From: Candidatus Methanomethylicia archaeon
Lineage (GTDB): Archaea; Thermoproteota; Methanomethylicia; Methanomethylicales; Methanomethylicaceae
Direction: 5' to 3'
Assembly (NCBI GenBank): GCA_024464205.1
Contig: JANHAI010000041.1
Location: 1 to 7,920 of the forward strand
DNA: 7,920 bases
This document shows, in pieces, positions 1-6,000 of the stretch. Every line of letters begins with the position of its first letter. Position 1 is the stretch's first letter. Under the pieces are notes generated by a model. The model saw only the letters and a program-made list of their open reading frames with translations, had not been told where the DNA came from and did no database searches. Made by a program: the position numbers and the translations under genes.

Positions 1-1444
1 TGCCTGGGTTCAGTATGTTGTTTGGATCAAGCATGTCCTTTATCTTGGCTTCCAAGTAGAGGTATCCCGCATCAGCAACGGCGTTCAGCTCGTTCTGGTA
101 CTCAACTGGTGGCTTGTATGGAAGCATACCGTATGAGAGGCCTGCCCTAACACACTCGACCATTGCATCCCTCGCTGCTTGGACAGAATTCGGATCGCGC
201 TTGTTGAATGGAGTCATGCAGCGGAGCATGCCATAGTGCGCACCCTGGTAGTCTGTGAACCTTGTTGCTGGCGATAGGCCGTGCCTGATGTATATCTCCT
301 TCCACTTCTCGTAGAGAACAGGCCAGCTCTTGCATGGTGCAAAGGTACCTGGCCACGCTATTCCTCCTCCGCACGACTTGGAATAGTTCTTTGTGGATCC
401 TACGATCCTGCTTGGGAGCTCGGTCCTGCCCCTCTTTGCCTCTGGCGGGTATTCGAAGTCGATCAGCTTTGTGCCCTTTGCCTTTTCCTTGGCAACCACT
501 TCTTTCCACATCTTCCGCTTGTAGTTGAGCTCCTCCTCAGACCACCCTGAAATAACCGTGTAGCTGAAGAACTCTGGAGCGTCGCTCGGCTTGTCGTGGT
601 ATGGGAAGACTATGGGTATCTGCGCGAGCCACCAGCTTACAGCAGTGACTTCATCACAAAGCGAGTAGTGGCGCCAATGGACCATGTAGCGTGTCATGTC
701 TGCAGCGCTTCCAGCCGCTATAGTCAATACGTCCCTATATGGCCTGATTGGGAATATCCAAACACCTAGCTTTGTCACAATGCCGCTTGTGCCAAGCCAA
801 CCAGTGAACAGCCCGTCCATCCTTGGCAGTGGCATGAACGAGTGCCATGAGTCGGAGTAGGCACATGAGCCTATCTTGCATACTTCAGCGGTCGGTAGCA
901 CTACTTCCATGCTTGACATTAGCTGGCTGTTTATCCCTAATCTACCGTTTAGGTGCCCAATGCCATGATTTATTGCCATGGCTAGGACTGATGCTGATGG
1001 AGGATGAACTCCCCAGCCGAACTCGAAACCTTGGCTGAATACATCGCCTTCCCATTGAGGGTTAGCTTCCTTTAGGGCCCTGGAGAACTGGGCGTGGCTG
1101 ACGCCTGGCTCTATGACAGCATAACAGGTCTCTGGATCGATCTTTATGATCTGATCCATCCTTTTGAGATCCATTATGATTCCGCCCTCTTCGGGTACGC
1201 AAAGGCCTCCAATGTTGGTTCCGTTGGTGTATGGTATTACTGGGACTTTCTTGTGGTTGGCAAGCCTCAGAATTCTCTGGACTTCAGTCACTGTCTTTGG
1301 CATAACTACGTAGTCAGGCATCCTTGGCTCTGCCCATGTCATGTCCCATGTATATGGTTGAAGGTTCGCTTCCTCATTGGTTGCATATTCAGCGCCGACG
1401 ATTTGTTCGAGATTTGCAAGTATTTCCTTGTTTCCTCTAGTCAA
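1..1444 (-). CDS. FAD-dependent oxidoreductase, vanillyl-alcohol oxidase / 4-cresol dehydrogenase type (3' end cut by window)
   Basis: The frame is open without a stop for 481 codons and runs off the left edge only a few codons before the family's usual end. The N-terminal half is a PCMH-type FAD-binding domain. A glycine-rich loop, TNGTNIGG, is followed by MDLKRMDQI and then IEPGVS, the standard order in this family, and by SVLAMAINHGIG, where the flavin pocket closes. The C-terminal end, IKDMLDPNNILNPG, is the hallmark of VAO/GlcD-type flavoproteins. Family members oxidise para-substituted phenols or 2-hydroxy acids; the substrate here cannot be read. No signal peptide is seen. I chose TTG at 1444 because AGGTGA lies 4 bases upstream and a TATA box fits; the first in-frame ATG (1342) would remove about 34 residues before the flavin domain. 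Its own promoter suggests expression independent of the decarboxylase operon. The family is fairly sure, the substrate is not. Confidence 0.85.
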   Translation of the reverse strand, partial: MTRGNKEILANLEQIVGAEYATNEEANLQPYTWDMTWAEPRMPDYVVMPKTVTEVQRILRLANHKKVPVIPYTNGTNIGGLCVPEEGGIIMDLKRMDQIIKIDPETCYAVIEPGVSHAQFSRALKEANPQWEGDVFSQGFEFGWGVHPPSASVLAMAINHGIGHLNGRLGINSQLMSSMEVVLPTAEVCKIGSCAYSDSWHSFMPLPRMDGLFTGWLGTSGIVTKLGVWIFPIRPYRDVLTIAAGSAADMTRYMVHWRHYSLCDEVTAVSWWLAQIPIVFPYHDKPSDAPEFFSYTVISGWSEEELNYKRKMWKEVVAKEKAKGTKLIDFEYPPEAKRGRTELPSRIVGSTKNYSKSCGGGIAWPGTFAPCKSWPVLYEKWKEIYIRHGLSPATRFTDYQGAHYGMLRCMTPFNKRDPNSVQAARDAMVECVRAGLSYGMLPYKPPVEYQNELNAVADAGYLYLEAKIKDMLDPNNILNPG

Positions 1445-1448
1445 ATTC

Positions 1449-1454
1449 TCACCT
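1449..1454 (-). promoter_or_regulatory. Ribosome binding site AGGTGA deciding a TTG start
   Basis: AGGTGA on the minus strand ends 4 bases before TTG at 1444-1442. It matches the complement of the archaeal 16S rRNA 3' end. No ATG or GTG start has a comparable site, so this fixes the start of the flavoprotein gene. Confidence 0.65.
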
Positions 1455-1484
1455 TCAGAATTGTTTAAAATAGACTTGTGGTTC

Positions 1485-1492
1485 TATATAAA
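1485..1492 (-). promoter_or_regulatory. TATA box for the flavoprotein gene
   Basis: The minus strand reads TTTATATA, close to the archaeal TATA consensus. It lies about 45 bases upstream of the TTG start, so transcription would begin near 1463 and leave a leader of about 19 bases containing the AGGTGA site. Position and sequence agree, but no transcript evidence is available. Confidence 0.55.
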
Positions 1493-1554
1493 ATTTAACT
1501 TAATTTTTGTAAATAAAACTGACTTTCAAATTAAAAATAAAGCGGAGAAATCCA

Positions 1555-1564
1555 GATTGCAATC
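1555..1564. promoter_or_regulatory. Palindrome GATTGCAATC, possible operator
   Basis: A perfect 10-base palindrome lies about 65 bases upstream of the flavoprotein TATA box. Its core and right flank (1556-1568) match the palindrome at the decarboxylase operon start (3578-3590) in 12 of 13 bases. A shared regulator is inferred; short AT-rich palindromes also arise by chance. Confidence 0.3.
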
Positions 1565-1667
1565 ATTTATTTTTGAAAGAATTATATTTTTCTTCAGATG
1601 GATTTCTATTGTATTCGAATGCACACAACAGGTTATGGCAAGTCTTCTGAACCATAGCGCAACTTAT

Positions 1668-2804
1668 CTAGGCGAATGAGAGCAATATGCCTGCAACTAT
1701 TGCAGAGCCGATAACGCCTGCCACGTTCGGCCCCATTGCATGCATCAGCAGGAAGTTCTCGGGATCCTCCTTTGCTGCAATTTTCTGGACGACACGGGCA
1801 GACATGGGCACTGCTGAGACACCAGCTGCACCTATCATTGGGTTGAATTTCCCCTTCGTAAGGACGTAAAACAATTTGCCAAGCAGAACCCCACCAGCAG
1901 TGGCAGTCGCAAACGAGAAAGCACCCAAGCCGAGGATTGTCAATGTGCTGATGGTGAGGAACTTTTCCGCTGCCATAGTACCGCCGACGCCCAATCCGAG
2001 TAAGATTGTTGAAACATTGATCAGTTCATTTTGCGCTGCCTTGGATAGCCTTTCGGTAACCCCGGATTCCCTGAGTAGGTTACCAACCATAAGAGATCCT
2101 ATCAATGGGGAGGCTGAAGGCACAAGAAGACAGGCGACCAATGTCGTTATGATTGGGAAGAGAAGCTTTTCCCTCTTCGAGACTTCCCTCAACGCGGGCG
2201 GCATCCTGACCATCCGCTCTTTCTTGGTCGTAAGCGCTTTTATGACAGGGGGCTGGATTATCGGTACGAGCGACATATACGAGTACGCCGCTACTGCTAC
2301 AGGTCCAAGGAGCCAAGGTGCCAGCTTTGATGCCGTGTAGACAGTGGTTGGTCCATCTGCGCTGCCAATGATTCCAATCGCACCAGCTTCGTTGATGCTG
2401 AAGCCGAACAACACTGCCAATATGATAGCCATGAAGATGCCCAGTTGGGCAGCTGCCCCCAGAAGGAAAGACTTCGGGCTAGATATCAGCGCCCCGAAAT
2501 CCGTCATGGCACCGATCCCAATAAAGATCAAGAGAGGGATAATGCCAGTCTCCAATAGGTATTTGTAGATATAGAAAAGGAAGCCGCCGACCTCTGTTAT
2601 GCCGCTCAGAGGCAAGTTGGCCAAGAGCGCCCCGAAGCCAATAGGGAGGAGGAGGAGCGGCTCATACTCCTTCTTTATGGCGAGGTACATGAGGACTGCT
2701 GAGACGCCAATCATTATGACGTTCCCTAGTGTGATTTTAAAGAAGCCACTGTTAAGGAGGAATTCTAATATCTGGCTCCCCAACTCTTCGAACAAGTCAC
2801 TCAC
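1668..2804 (-). CDS. oadB: Sodium ion-translocating decarboxylase, beta subunit (OadB family)
   Basis: This is the integral-membrane subunit that decarboxylates carboxybiotin and couples it to sodium export. The 378-residue product has the usual family length and is hydrophobic throughout, with about ten membrane or re-entrant segments. Family motifs are present: GSADGPT at residues 148-153 with Asp150 (the essential Asp of the pore region in bacterial OadB), GNLLRESG at 241-248 with Asn242, GVGGTMAAE near 272-280, and HAMGPNVAGVIGSA at 355-368. It is the last gene of a gamma-carrier-beta operon and overlaps the carrier gene by 8 bases, implying translational coupling. The listed start is GTG at 2804. 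TTG at 2795, three codons later, is a real alternative because GGTGA sits 5 bases before it. Substrate specificity lies in the carboxyltransferase, not here; the same subunit serves oxaloacetate, methylmalonyl-CoA, glutaconyl-CoA and malonate pumps. Confidence 0.95.
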   Translation of the reverse strand: MSDLFEELGSQILEFLLNSGFFKITLGNVIMIGVSAVLMYLAIKKEYEPLLLLPIGFGALLANLPLSGITEVGGFLFYIYKYLLETGIIPLLIFIGIGAMTDFGALISSPKSFLLGAAAQLGIFMAIILAVLFGFSINEAGAIGIIGSADGPTTVYTASKLAPWLLGPVAVAAYSYMSLVPIIQPPVIKALTTKKERMVRMPPALREVSKREKLLFPIITTLVACLLVPSASPLIGSLMVGNLLRESGVTERLSKAAQNELINVSTILLGLGVGGTMAAEKFLTISTLTILGLGAFSFATATAGGVLLGKLFYVLTKGKFNPMIGAAGVSAVPMSARVVQKIAAKEDPENFLLMHAMGPNVAGVIGSAIVAGILLSFA

Positions 2805-3285
2805 CAGGGATGTCCAATACCATAAGCACTTCGCCTATGTCAACCTTGTCGTTTGCACGCTTCCTTACCGAGCGAACCCGACCACTCTGTGGCGCCACAA
2901 TGTCGTTCAGCATCTTCATGGATTCTATATAGACCAACACATCGCCTTTTTTGACTTCTAAGCCTTCCTCAACTTCGATTGAAGATATTATGCCAGGCAG
3001 GGGAGACTTGATCTCGATTTGAGCGTATTGGATCTCACCAGGTGCGGTCCGCTCGGCTGGCTCCGCCTTGGCTACCTCTTGCGGAGCGCCCGAATATTCA
3101 ATGGATTCAGCGATGTACGCAGTCTCGTCGTCCATTTGAGGCGTGGCGCTTAAGGGGACGGCGCTTCTTGGCTCCAGCTCGACCTCGTACTCCTTGCCGT
3201 CGACCATGACCTTCAACAGGCTTGAACCTGTAGGAACTACTTCAATGCTTTTCTTTTTCTTGTTGATTGTTATGTTGAATTTCAT
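2797..3285 (-). CDS. Biotin carboxyl carrier protein of the decarboxylase complex
   Basis: The 162-residue product carries the biotin that shuttles the carboxyl group between the carboxyltransferase and the membrane beta subunit. The C-terminal part, from about residue 91, is a biotinyl domain: SPLPGIISSIEVEEGLEVKKGD, then ESMKM at 121-125 with Lys124 as the biotinylated residue, then APQSGRV. The N-terminus (residues 1-38) is a small beta hairpin region, LLKVMVDGKEYEVELE, as in carriers fused to OadA or PycB. Residues 40-88 form an Ala/Pro/Glu-rich linker. ATG at 3285 is preferred because GAGGTGA lies 5 bases before it; an upstream in-frame start at 3321 would bury that site and overlap the gamma gene. 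It sits between gamma (19 bases upstream) and beta (8-base overlap). A biotin protein ligase is needed and is not in the window. Confidence 0.93.
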   Translation of the reverse strand: MKFNITINKKKKSIEVVPTGSSLLKVMVDGKEYEVELEPRSAVPLSATPQMDDETAYIAESIEYSGAPQEVAKAEPAERTAPGEIQYAQIEIKSPLPGIISSIEVEEGLEVKKGDVLVYIESMKMLNDIVAPQSGRVRSVRKRANDKVDIGEVLMVLDIPGE

Positions 3286-3290
3286 GGAAA

Positions 3291-3297
3291 TCACCTC
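3291..3297 (-). promoter_or_regulatory. Ribosome binding site GAGGTGA of the biotin carrier gene
   Basis: GAGGTGA on the minus strand lies 5 bases before ATG 3285-3283, in the 19-base gap after the gamma gene stop. It is the strongest ribosome binding site in the window. It rules out the longer reading that starts at 3321. Confidence 0.8.
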
Positions 3298-3304
3298 AAC
3301 TAGT

Positions 3305-3574
3305 TTAAGTCGTTTCATCACCCTTACGTCTTTTTTTAGAAGACGCCTTCATGTAGAGGTAAGCTGCTGCTGCGATGTAAGGTAAGTCGTCGTCAGACCC
3401 AGCTTGTGAAGGAATAACGAGCGATGGTGCAGCGCCTTTCCGCTTCGCCATCAACTCATATTTGCCTATGAGTTGGAATATCATTGCGAGGGCGCCAAGA
3501 AGGGCCAGGGTAACCGCCATGCCAATCAATGATTCTGTGAGTGCCACTGTAAGGTCGCTCATCTGCATTTCCAC
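3305..3574 (-). CDS. oadG: Decarboxylase gamma subunit-like one-helix membrane protein (OadG type)
   Basis: The product is a small, 89-residue protein with one membrane helix at about residues 15-37 (LIGMAVTLALLGALAMIFQLIG), a basic stretch after it, an acidic patch (DDDLPYI) and a short Ala-rich C-terminal segment (IAAAAYLYMKASSKKRR). This layout fits OadG, the subunit that anchors the carboxyltransferase to the membrane beta subunit; sequence similarity in this family is low, so context carries much of the call. It is the first gene of the gamma-carrier-beta operon. The listed start is GTG at 3574; ATG at 3568 and 3562 are alternatives. None has a clear ribosome binding site, and the predicted transcript start falls near 3575, so the message may be leaderless. 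Bacterial OadG has a C-terminal zinc-binding tail; no His/Cys cluster is seen here. Confidence 0.8.
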   Translation of the reverse strand: MEMQMSDLTVALTESLIGMAVTLALLGALAMIFQLIGKYELMAKRKGAAPSLVIPSQAGSDDDLPYIAAAAYLYMKASSKKRRKGDETT

Positions 3575-3575
3575 T

Positions 3576-3587
3576 TAATTGCAATTA
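3576..3587. promoter_or_regulatory. Palindrome TAATTGCAATTA at the operon transcript start, possible operator
   Basis: A perfect 12-base palindrome sits directly upstream of the gamma gene start and over the predicted transcript start, a position where a bound repressor would block transcription. Its core recurs at 1556-1568. The regulatory role is inferred. Confidence 0.4.
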
Positions 3588-3597
3588 TTTGGCGTGC

Positions 3598-3605
3598 TTT
3601 AAATT
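3598..3605 (-). promoter_or_regulatory. Candidate TATA box for the gamma-carrier-beta operon
   Basis: The minus strand reads AATTTAAA here. A start about 26 bases downstream would fall near 3575, at the GTG start of the gamma gene, which would make the transcript leaderless or nearly so. This agrees with the lack of a ribosome binding site. Confidence 0.4.
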
Positions 3606-3695
3606 CATTATGTTAAACAAGTCAAAAAAAAAGAAAAATAAATGCATAAACCTGAAAGCAGATCGGGCATTGATAAGAAATTAATTTTGCCGATA

Positions 3696-3709
3696 TTTAC
3701 AAAAGTAAA
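3696..3709. promoter_or_regulatory. Inverted repeat TTTAC-aaaa-GTAAA upstream of the carboxyltransferase promoter
   Basis: Two 5-base arms separated by four A bases end 8 bases before the candidate TATA box of the carboxyltransferase gene. This could be a site for an activator or repressor. The DNA is AT-rich, so chance is a serious alternative. Confidence 0.25.
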
Positions 3710-3717
3710 ACAATATG

Positions 3718-3725
3718 TTTTTAAA
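3718..3725 (+). promoter_or_regulatory. Candidate TATA box for the carboxyltransferase gene
   Basis: TTTTTAAA lies about 38 bases before ATG 3760. A transcript would start near 3748, leaving a leader of about 12 bases to the ATG or 18 to the TTG. This places the promoter inside the 15-codon upstream extension, which argues against translation from ATG 3715. Confidence 0.45.
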
Positions 3726-3759
3726 TGATAATGCAGGTTTTACCTATATCTTTTGGTGG

Positions 3760-5172
3760 ATGGCATTGCTGAAAGTGATCGACACGACAATCCGAGATGC
3801 CCAGCAATCGCTATTCGCCACTAGGTTGAAGACTAATGATATGTTGCCCATCCTCGAGAAGATGGATGACATAGGTTTTTATGGGATGGAATCTTGGGGA
3901 GGGGCAACTTTTGACGCATGCATAAGATATTTGAACGAGGATCCATGGGAGAGGCTCAGGAAGATAAAGAGGAATCTAAAAAAGACGAGGGTCGTCATGC
4001 TTCTCAGGGGGAAGAACCTCGTCGGATACAGGCACTATTCCGATTCAGTAGTAGAGAATTTTGTCAAGAGATCCTACGAAAATGGGGTGGACGTGTTCAG
4101 GATATTCGATGCCCTGAACGACGTAGAGAACCTGAAGGTAGCCGTTAAAACAGCCAGGGCTGTAGGCGCTGAAGTGCATGGAGACGTCGTCTATACGTTG
4201 AGCCCGATACACACGGTTGATCATTTCATTGACGTTGCAAAAAGGGTTGCGGAGATGGATGTCGACGCGATCAGGATTAAGGACATGGCAGGCTTGCTCG
4301 CCCCGAGGGTAGCTTACGACATAGTAAGGGGGATAAAGAAGGAAACTGGGCTACCCGTTGCCTTGCACTGCCACTACACGTGCGGCCTGGCCTCCCTTTC
4401 TTACATCAAGGGGATTGATGCGGGAGCAGAATTCATAGATACAGCGCTTTTCCCATTTGCGTTTGGCGCCTCACAGCCCGCAATTGAGACCATCTACGAG
4501 GCGCTTCGAGGAACGGGCCTACTTGCGCACCTTAACTTGGAATTGATAAATGACGCTGCAGACTATTTCGAGGGCATAAGGGACAGGTACAAAGGGTACT
4601 CATCCGAGGCGACGGAAAGGATAGATCCTCGCGCCTTGAGGCACCAGATACCCGGAGGAATGCTGTCAAACCTTGTTTTGCAATTGAAAGAGTACAATGC
4701 TCTGTCGAAAATGGCAAGTGTACTCGCCGAGGTCCCCGTAGTCCGCAGAGACCTTGGCTACCCCCCTCTCGTCACCCCTATGAGCCAGATAGTGGGGACC
4801 CAGTCGGTAATGAACATTCTAACTGGAAAGAGATATAGCGTGTTGATAAAAGAGCTGGAAAACTACGTAAGGGGACATTACGGGAAGCCCCCAGGCCAAA
4901 TTAGCCGGGAACTACTTGAGAAGGTCCAGCCAGGGCTTCCACCGACACTCCCTTCCATGGAGGACATACCAAAAGCAGCATGGGAACATTTCAAAAAAGA
5001 CGAAGATGCTTTAACATACCTGCTCTTCCCACAACTCGCGCTCCAATTCTTCAAGGGAGAGATCAAGCTGACTCAGATCGAGGAGACCGAAAACCGAAGA
5101 AAGGAAGTGAAGTGGTTTAGGATAAAGGTAAATGGCGAGGAGATAGAGGTCAGAATAGAAGGAGAGGAATAG
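3760..5172 (+). CDS. oadA: Carboxyltransferase subunit without biotin domain (oxaloacetate decarboxylase alpha / PycB type)
   Basis: A TIM-barrel carboxyltransferase that moves a carboxyl group between oxaloacetate (or pyruvate) and biotin. From ATG 3760 it has 470 residues. It opens with VIDTTIRDAQQS; the metal and active-site residues Asp13, Lys174 (IRIKDMAG) and His203/His205 (LHCHYT) sit at a constant offset of four from Asp17, Lys178, His207 and His209 of bacterial OadA. Other motifs are SWGGATFD (45-52), HQIPGGMLSN (295-304) and VRGHYGKPPG (370-379). The usual RDAHQS reads RDAQQS. The protein stops after a short hairpin, WFRIKVNGEEIEVRIEGEE, exactly where family members continue into a biotin domain; the separate carrier at 2797-3285 supplies it. 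Divergent pairing with the gamma, carrier and beta genes supports a decarboxylase rather than pyruvate carboxylase; no biotin carboxylase gene is present. TTG at 3766, with GGTGGAT 4 bases before it, may be the true start; ATG 3715 is unlikely. Confidence 0.92.
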   Translation: MALLKVIDTTIRDAQQSLFATRLKTNDMLPILEKMDDIGFYGMESWGGATFDACIRYLNEDPWERLRKIKRNLKKTRVVMLLRGKNLVGYRHYSDSVVENFVKRSYENGVDVFRIFDALNDVENLKVAVKTARAVGAEVHGDVVYTLSPIHTVDHFIDVAKRVAEMDVDAIRIKDMAGLLAPRVAYDIVRGIKKETGLPVALHCHYTCGLASLSYIKGIDAGAEFIDTALFPFAFGASQPAIETIYEALRGTGLLAHLNLELINDAADYFEGIRDRYKGYSSEATERIDPRALRHQIPGGMLSNLVLQLKEYNALSKMASVLAEVPVVRRDLGYPPLVTPMSQIVGTQSVMNILTGKRYSVLIKELENYVRGHYGKPPGQISRELLEKVQPGLPPTLPSMEDIPKAAWEHFKKDEDALTYLLFPQLALQFFKGEIKLTQIEETENRRKEVKWFRIKVNGEEIEVRIEGEE

Positions 5173-5187
5173 TCCTAAAAACGGACT
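5171..5187 (+). terminator. Small hairpin at the end of the carboxyltransferase gene
   Basis: AGTCC and GGACT form a perfect 5-base stem around a 7-base loop, starting inside the stop codon. No T-run follows, so its role in termination or 3'-end stability is uncertain. Confidence 0.25.
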
Positions 5188-5214
5188 CGATATTACGCAG
5201 AAAAAGCTTTAATG

Positions 5215-5221
5215 TTTAAAA
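5215..5221 (+). promoter_or_regulatory. Candidate TATA box for the HExxH protein gene
   Basis: TTTAAAA lies about 37 bases before ATG 5255. The transcript would start near 5244, leaving a leader too short for a normal ribosome binding site, and none is visible. The gene may be read from a nearly leaderless message. Confidence 0.4.
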
Positions 5222-5254
5222 GGATTATCGGAAGTCAGCTCAGAGTAGTTTAAC

Positions 5255-5950
5255 ATGATCACAGACGGCAGATTCCATGCAGAGATGGTCCATGAATACC
5301 ATGAAAAAGGGAAGATAGACGACGCCATCTTAAAGAAGTTTTACGAGAAGCTGCCGATCCTGGGAAAAGCGATTATAGAGGTCGAGCATGCTTCAAAACT
5401 CTCATACCCGAAGATCATATTTGATCCGGCATTGAGCATATTGAGATTCAATGCATCCACGTCGGGGACGGTGATTTACGCGTCTACGAGAATCCACCGC
5501 TTCGATGGCACATATCAGCTTTGCGTTTCGATCTCGCTGCCATTCCTGCTATATTCGACTGAGGAGGTCTTGAGGGCGTGCTTAGTTCATGAGCTGCTAC
5601 ACCATATATATACAACAATAGTACTGAGCAGGAGATCTTTCATGAGCCTTGCCTCTCAGAGGCTTGATGCCCCCGAGGTCTTTCTTGCTTTCGATGAGAC
5701 GCATACTGTAGATCCGAATGAATGGATTTATGACCAGGGCCTGATAGACCTGATGAATAAGGTTTTCAGACCTATGATAGAAGACAGAGATTTGATATCG
5801 GAAATCAAGGAGTATTGGGTGGGGAAGGGCTTCCCTGTGAGGTACCTTACGAGTGATGAGAGTAAGGTGAGGGTCCCCGTCACCGAAGTGTCTAAGATAG
5901 CTTTAGACCCAGAAATAATCGCAAGGGCGAAGAATAAGAGGCTTGAATGA
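5255..5950 (+). CDS. Unrecognised protein with zincin-type HELLH motif, possible metallopeptidase
   Basis: I do not recognise the family. The 231-residue product has no signal peptide and no clear membrane helix, so it is probably cytoplasmic. Residues 110-119, LVHELLHHIY, fit the zincin signature of a hydrophobic helix carrying HExxH: His112 and His116 would bind zinc and Glu113 would be catalytic. An acidic third ligand could come from DAPE (138-141) or FDETH (146-150), about 22 to 36 residues later, a gluzincin-like spacing; this is inference. The segment before the motif (VIYASTRI to SISLPFLLY) looks like the edge strands that precede the active-site helix in zincins. The C-terminal third is charged and helical. 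The gene is on the same strand as ahcY, 50 bases upstream of it, with its own likely promoter. It might instead be a non-catalytic zinc-binding protein. Confidence 0.75.
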   Translation: MITDGRFHAEMVHEYHEKGKIDDAILKKFYEKLPILGKAIIEVEHASKLSYPKIIFDPALSILRFNASTSGTVIYASTRIHRFDGTYQLCVSISLPFLLYSTEEVLRACLVHELLHHIYTTIVLSRRSFMSLASQRLDAPEVFLAFDETHTVDPNEWIYDQGLIDLMNKVFRPMIEDRDLISEIKEYWVGKGFPVRYLTSDESKVRVPVTEVSKIALDPEIIARAKNKRLE

Positions 5951-5960
5951 AGTCTTACGA

Positions 5961-5970
5961 TAATGCATTA
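5961..5970. promoter_or_regulatory. Palindrome TAATGCATTA upstream of ahcY
   Basis: A perfect 10-base palindrome lies in the 50-base gap between the HExxH gene and ahcY. It shares a TGCA centre and AT arms with the palindromes at 1555 and 3576 but has different spacing. It may be a coincidence. Confidence 0.2.
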
Positions 5971-5988
5971 CAGAAAATATGATGGAAA

Positions 5989-5994
5989 GGGTGA
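5989..5994 (+). promoter_or_regulatory. Ribosome binding site GGGTGA of ahcY
   Basis: GGGTGA lies 6 bases before ATG 6001 and supports that start. No convincing TATA box lies in the 50-base gap, so ahcY may be transcribed together with the gene before it. Confidence 0.7.
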
Positions 5995-6000
5995 AGTGAA

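Larger units (their letters stand above)
1445..1667. other. AT-rich intergenic spacer with no gene
   Basis: This 223-base spacer separates the beta subunit stop from the flavoprotein start, both on the minus strand. It holds the flavoprotein promoter, a 10-base palindrome, and several minus-strand T-rich tracts (for example at 1531-1540), where the upstream operon could terminate in the archaeal manner. I see no strong GC hairpin, tRNA or convincing small ORF. The plus-strand open frame crossing it is low-complexity translation of AT-rich DNA. Confidence 0.7.

Noticed and set aside
1..1444. Possible pseudogene, because no complete minus-strand frame ends within the window
   Set aside because: Reading every codon from 1444 to 2 shows no stop or frameshift; the gene simply runs off the left edge.
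1094..1468. Plus-strand open frame of 124 codons
   Set aside because: It lies antisense to the intact flavoprotein gene, which has clear family motifs on the minus strand. Its product is rich in Trp, Cys and Tyr and resembles nothing known.
1377..1679. Plus-strand open frame of 100 codons across the AT-rich spacer
   Set aside because: It reads through the flavoprotein 5' end, the intergenic AT-rich DNA and the beta subunit 3' end, and has a Phe/Lys/Ile composition typical of non-coding AT-rich sequence.
1876..2340. Plus-strand open frame of 154 codons
   Set aside because: It is antisense to the OadB-family gene, whose membrane segments and ADGPT motif are unmistakable.
3286..3321. Longer biotin carrier reading starting at 3321
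   Set aside because: The 12 extra codons cover the GAGGTGA ribosome binding site of ATG 3285 and overlap the end of the gamma gene.
3715..3759. Fifteen-codon N-terminal extension of the carboxyltransferase
   Set aside because: It overlaps the likely TATA box, has no ribosome binding site, and homologues begin just before the DTT-RD motif.
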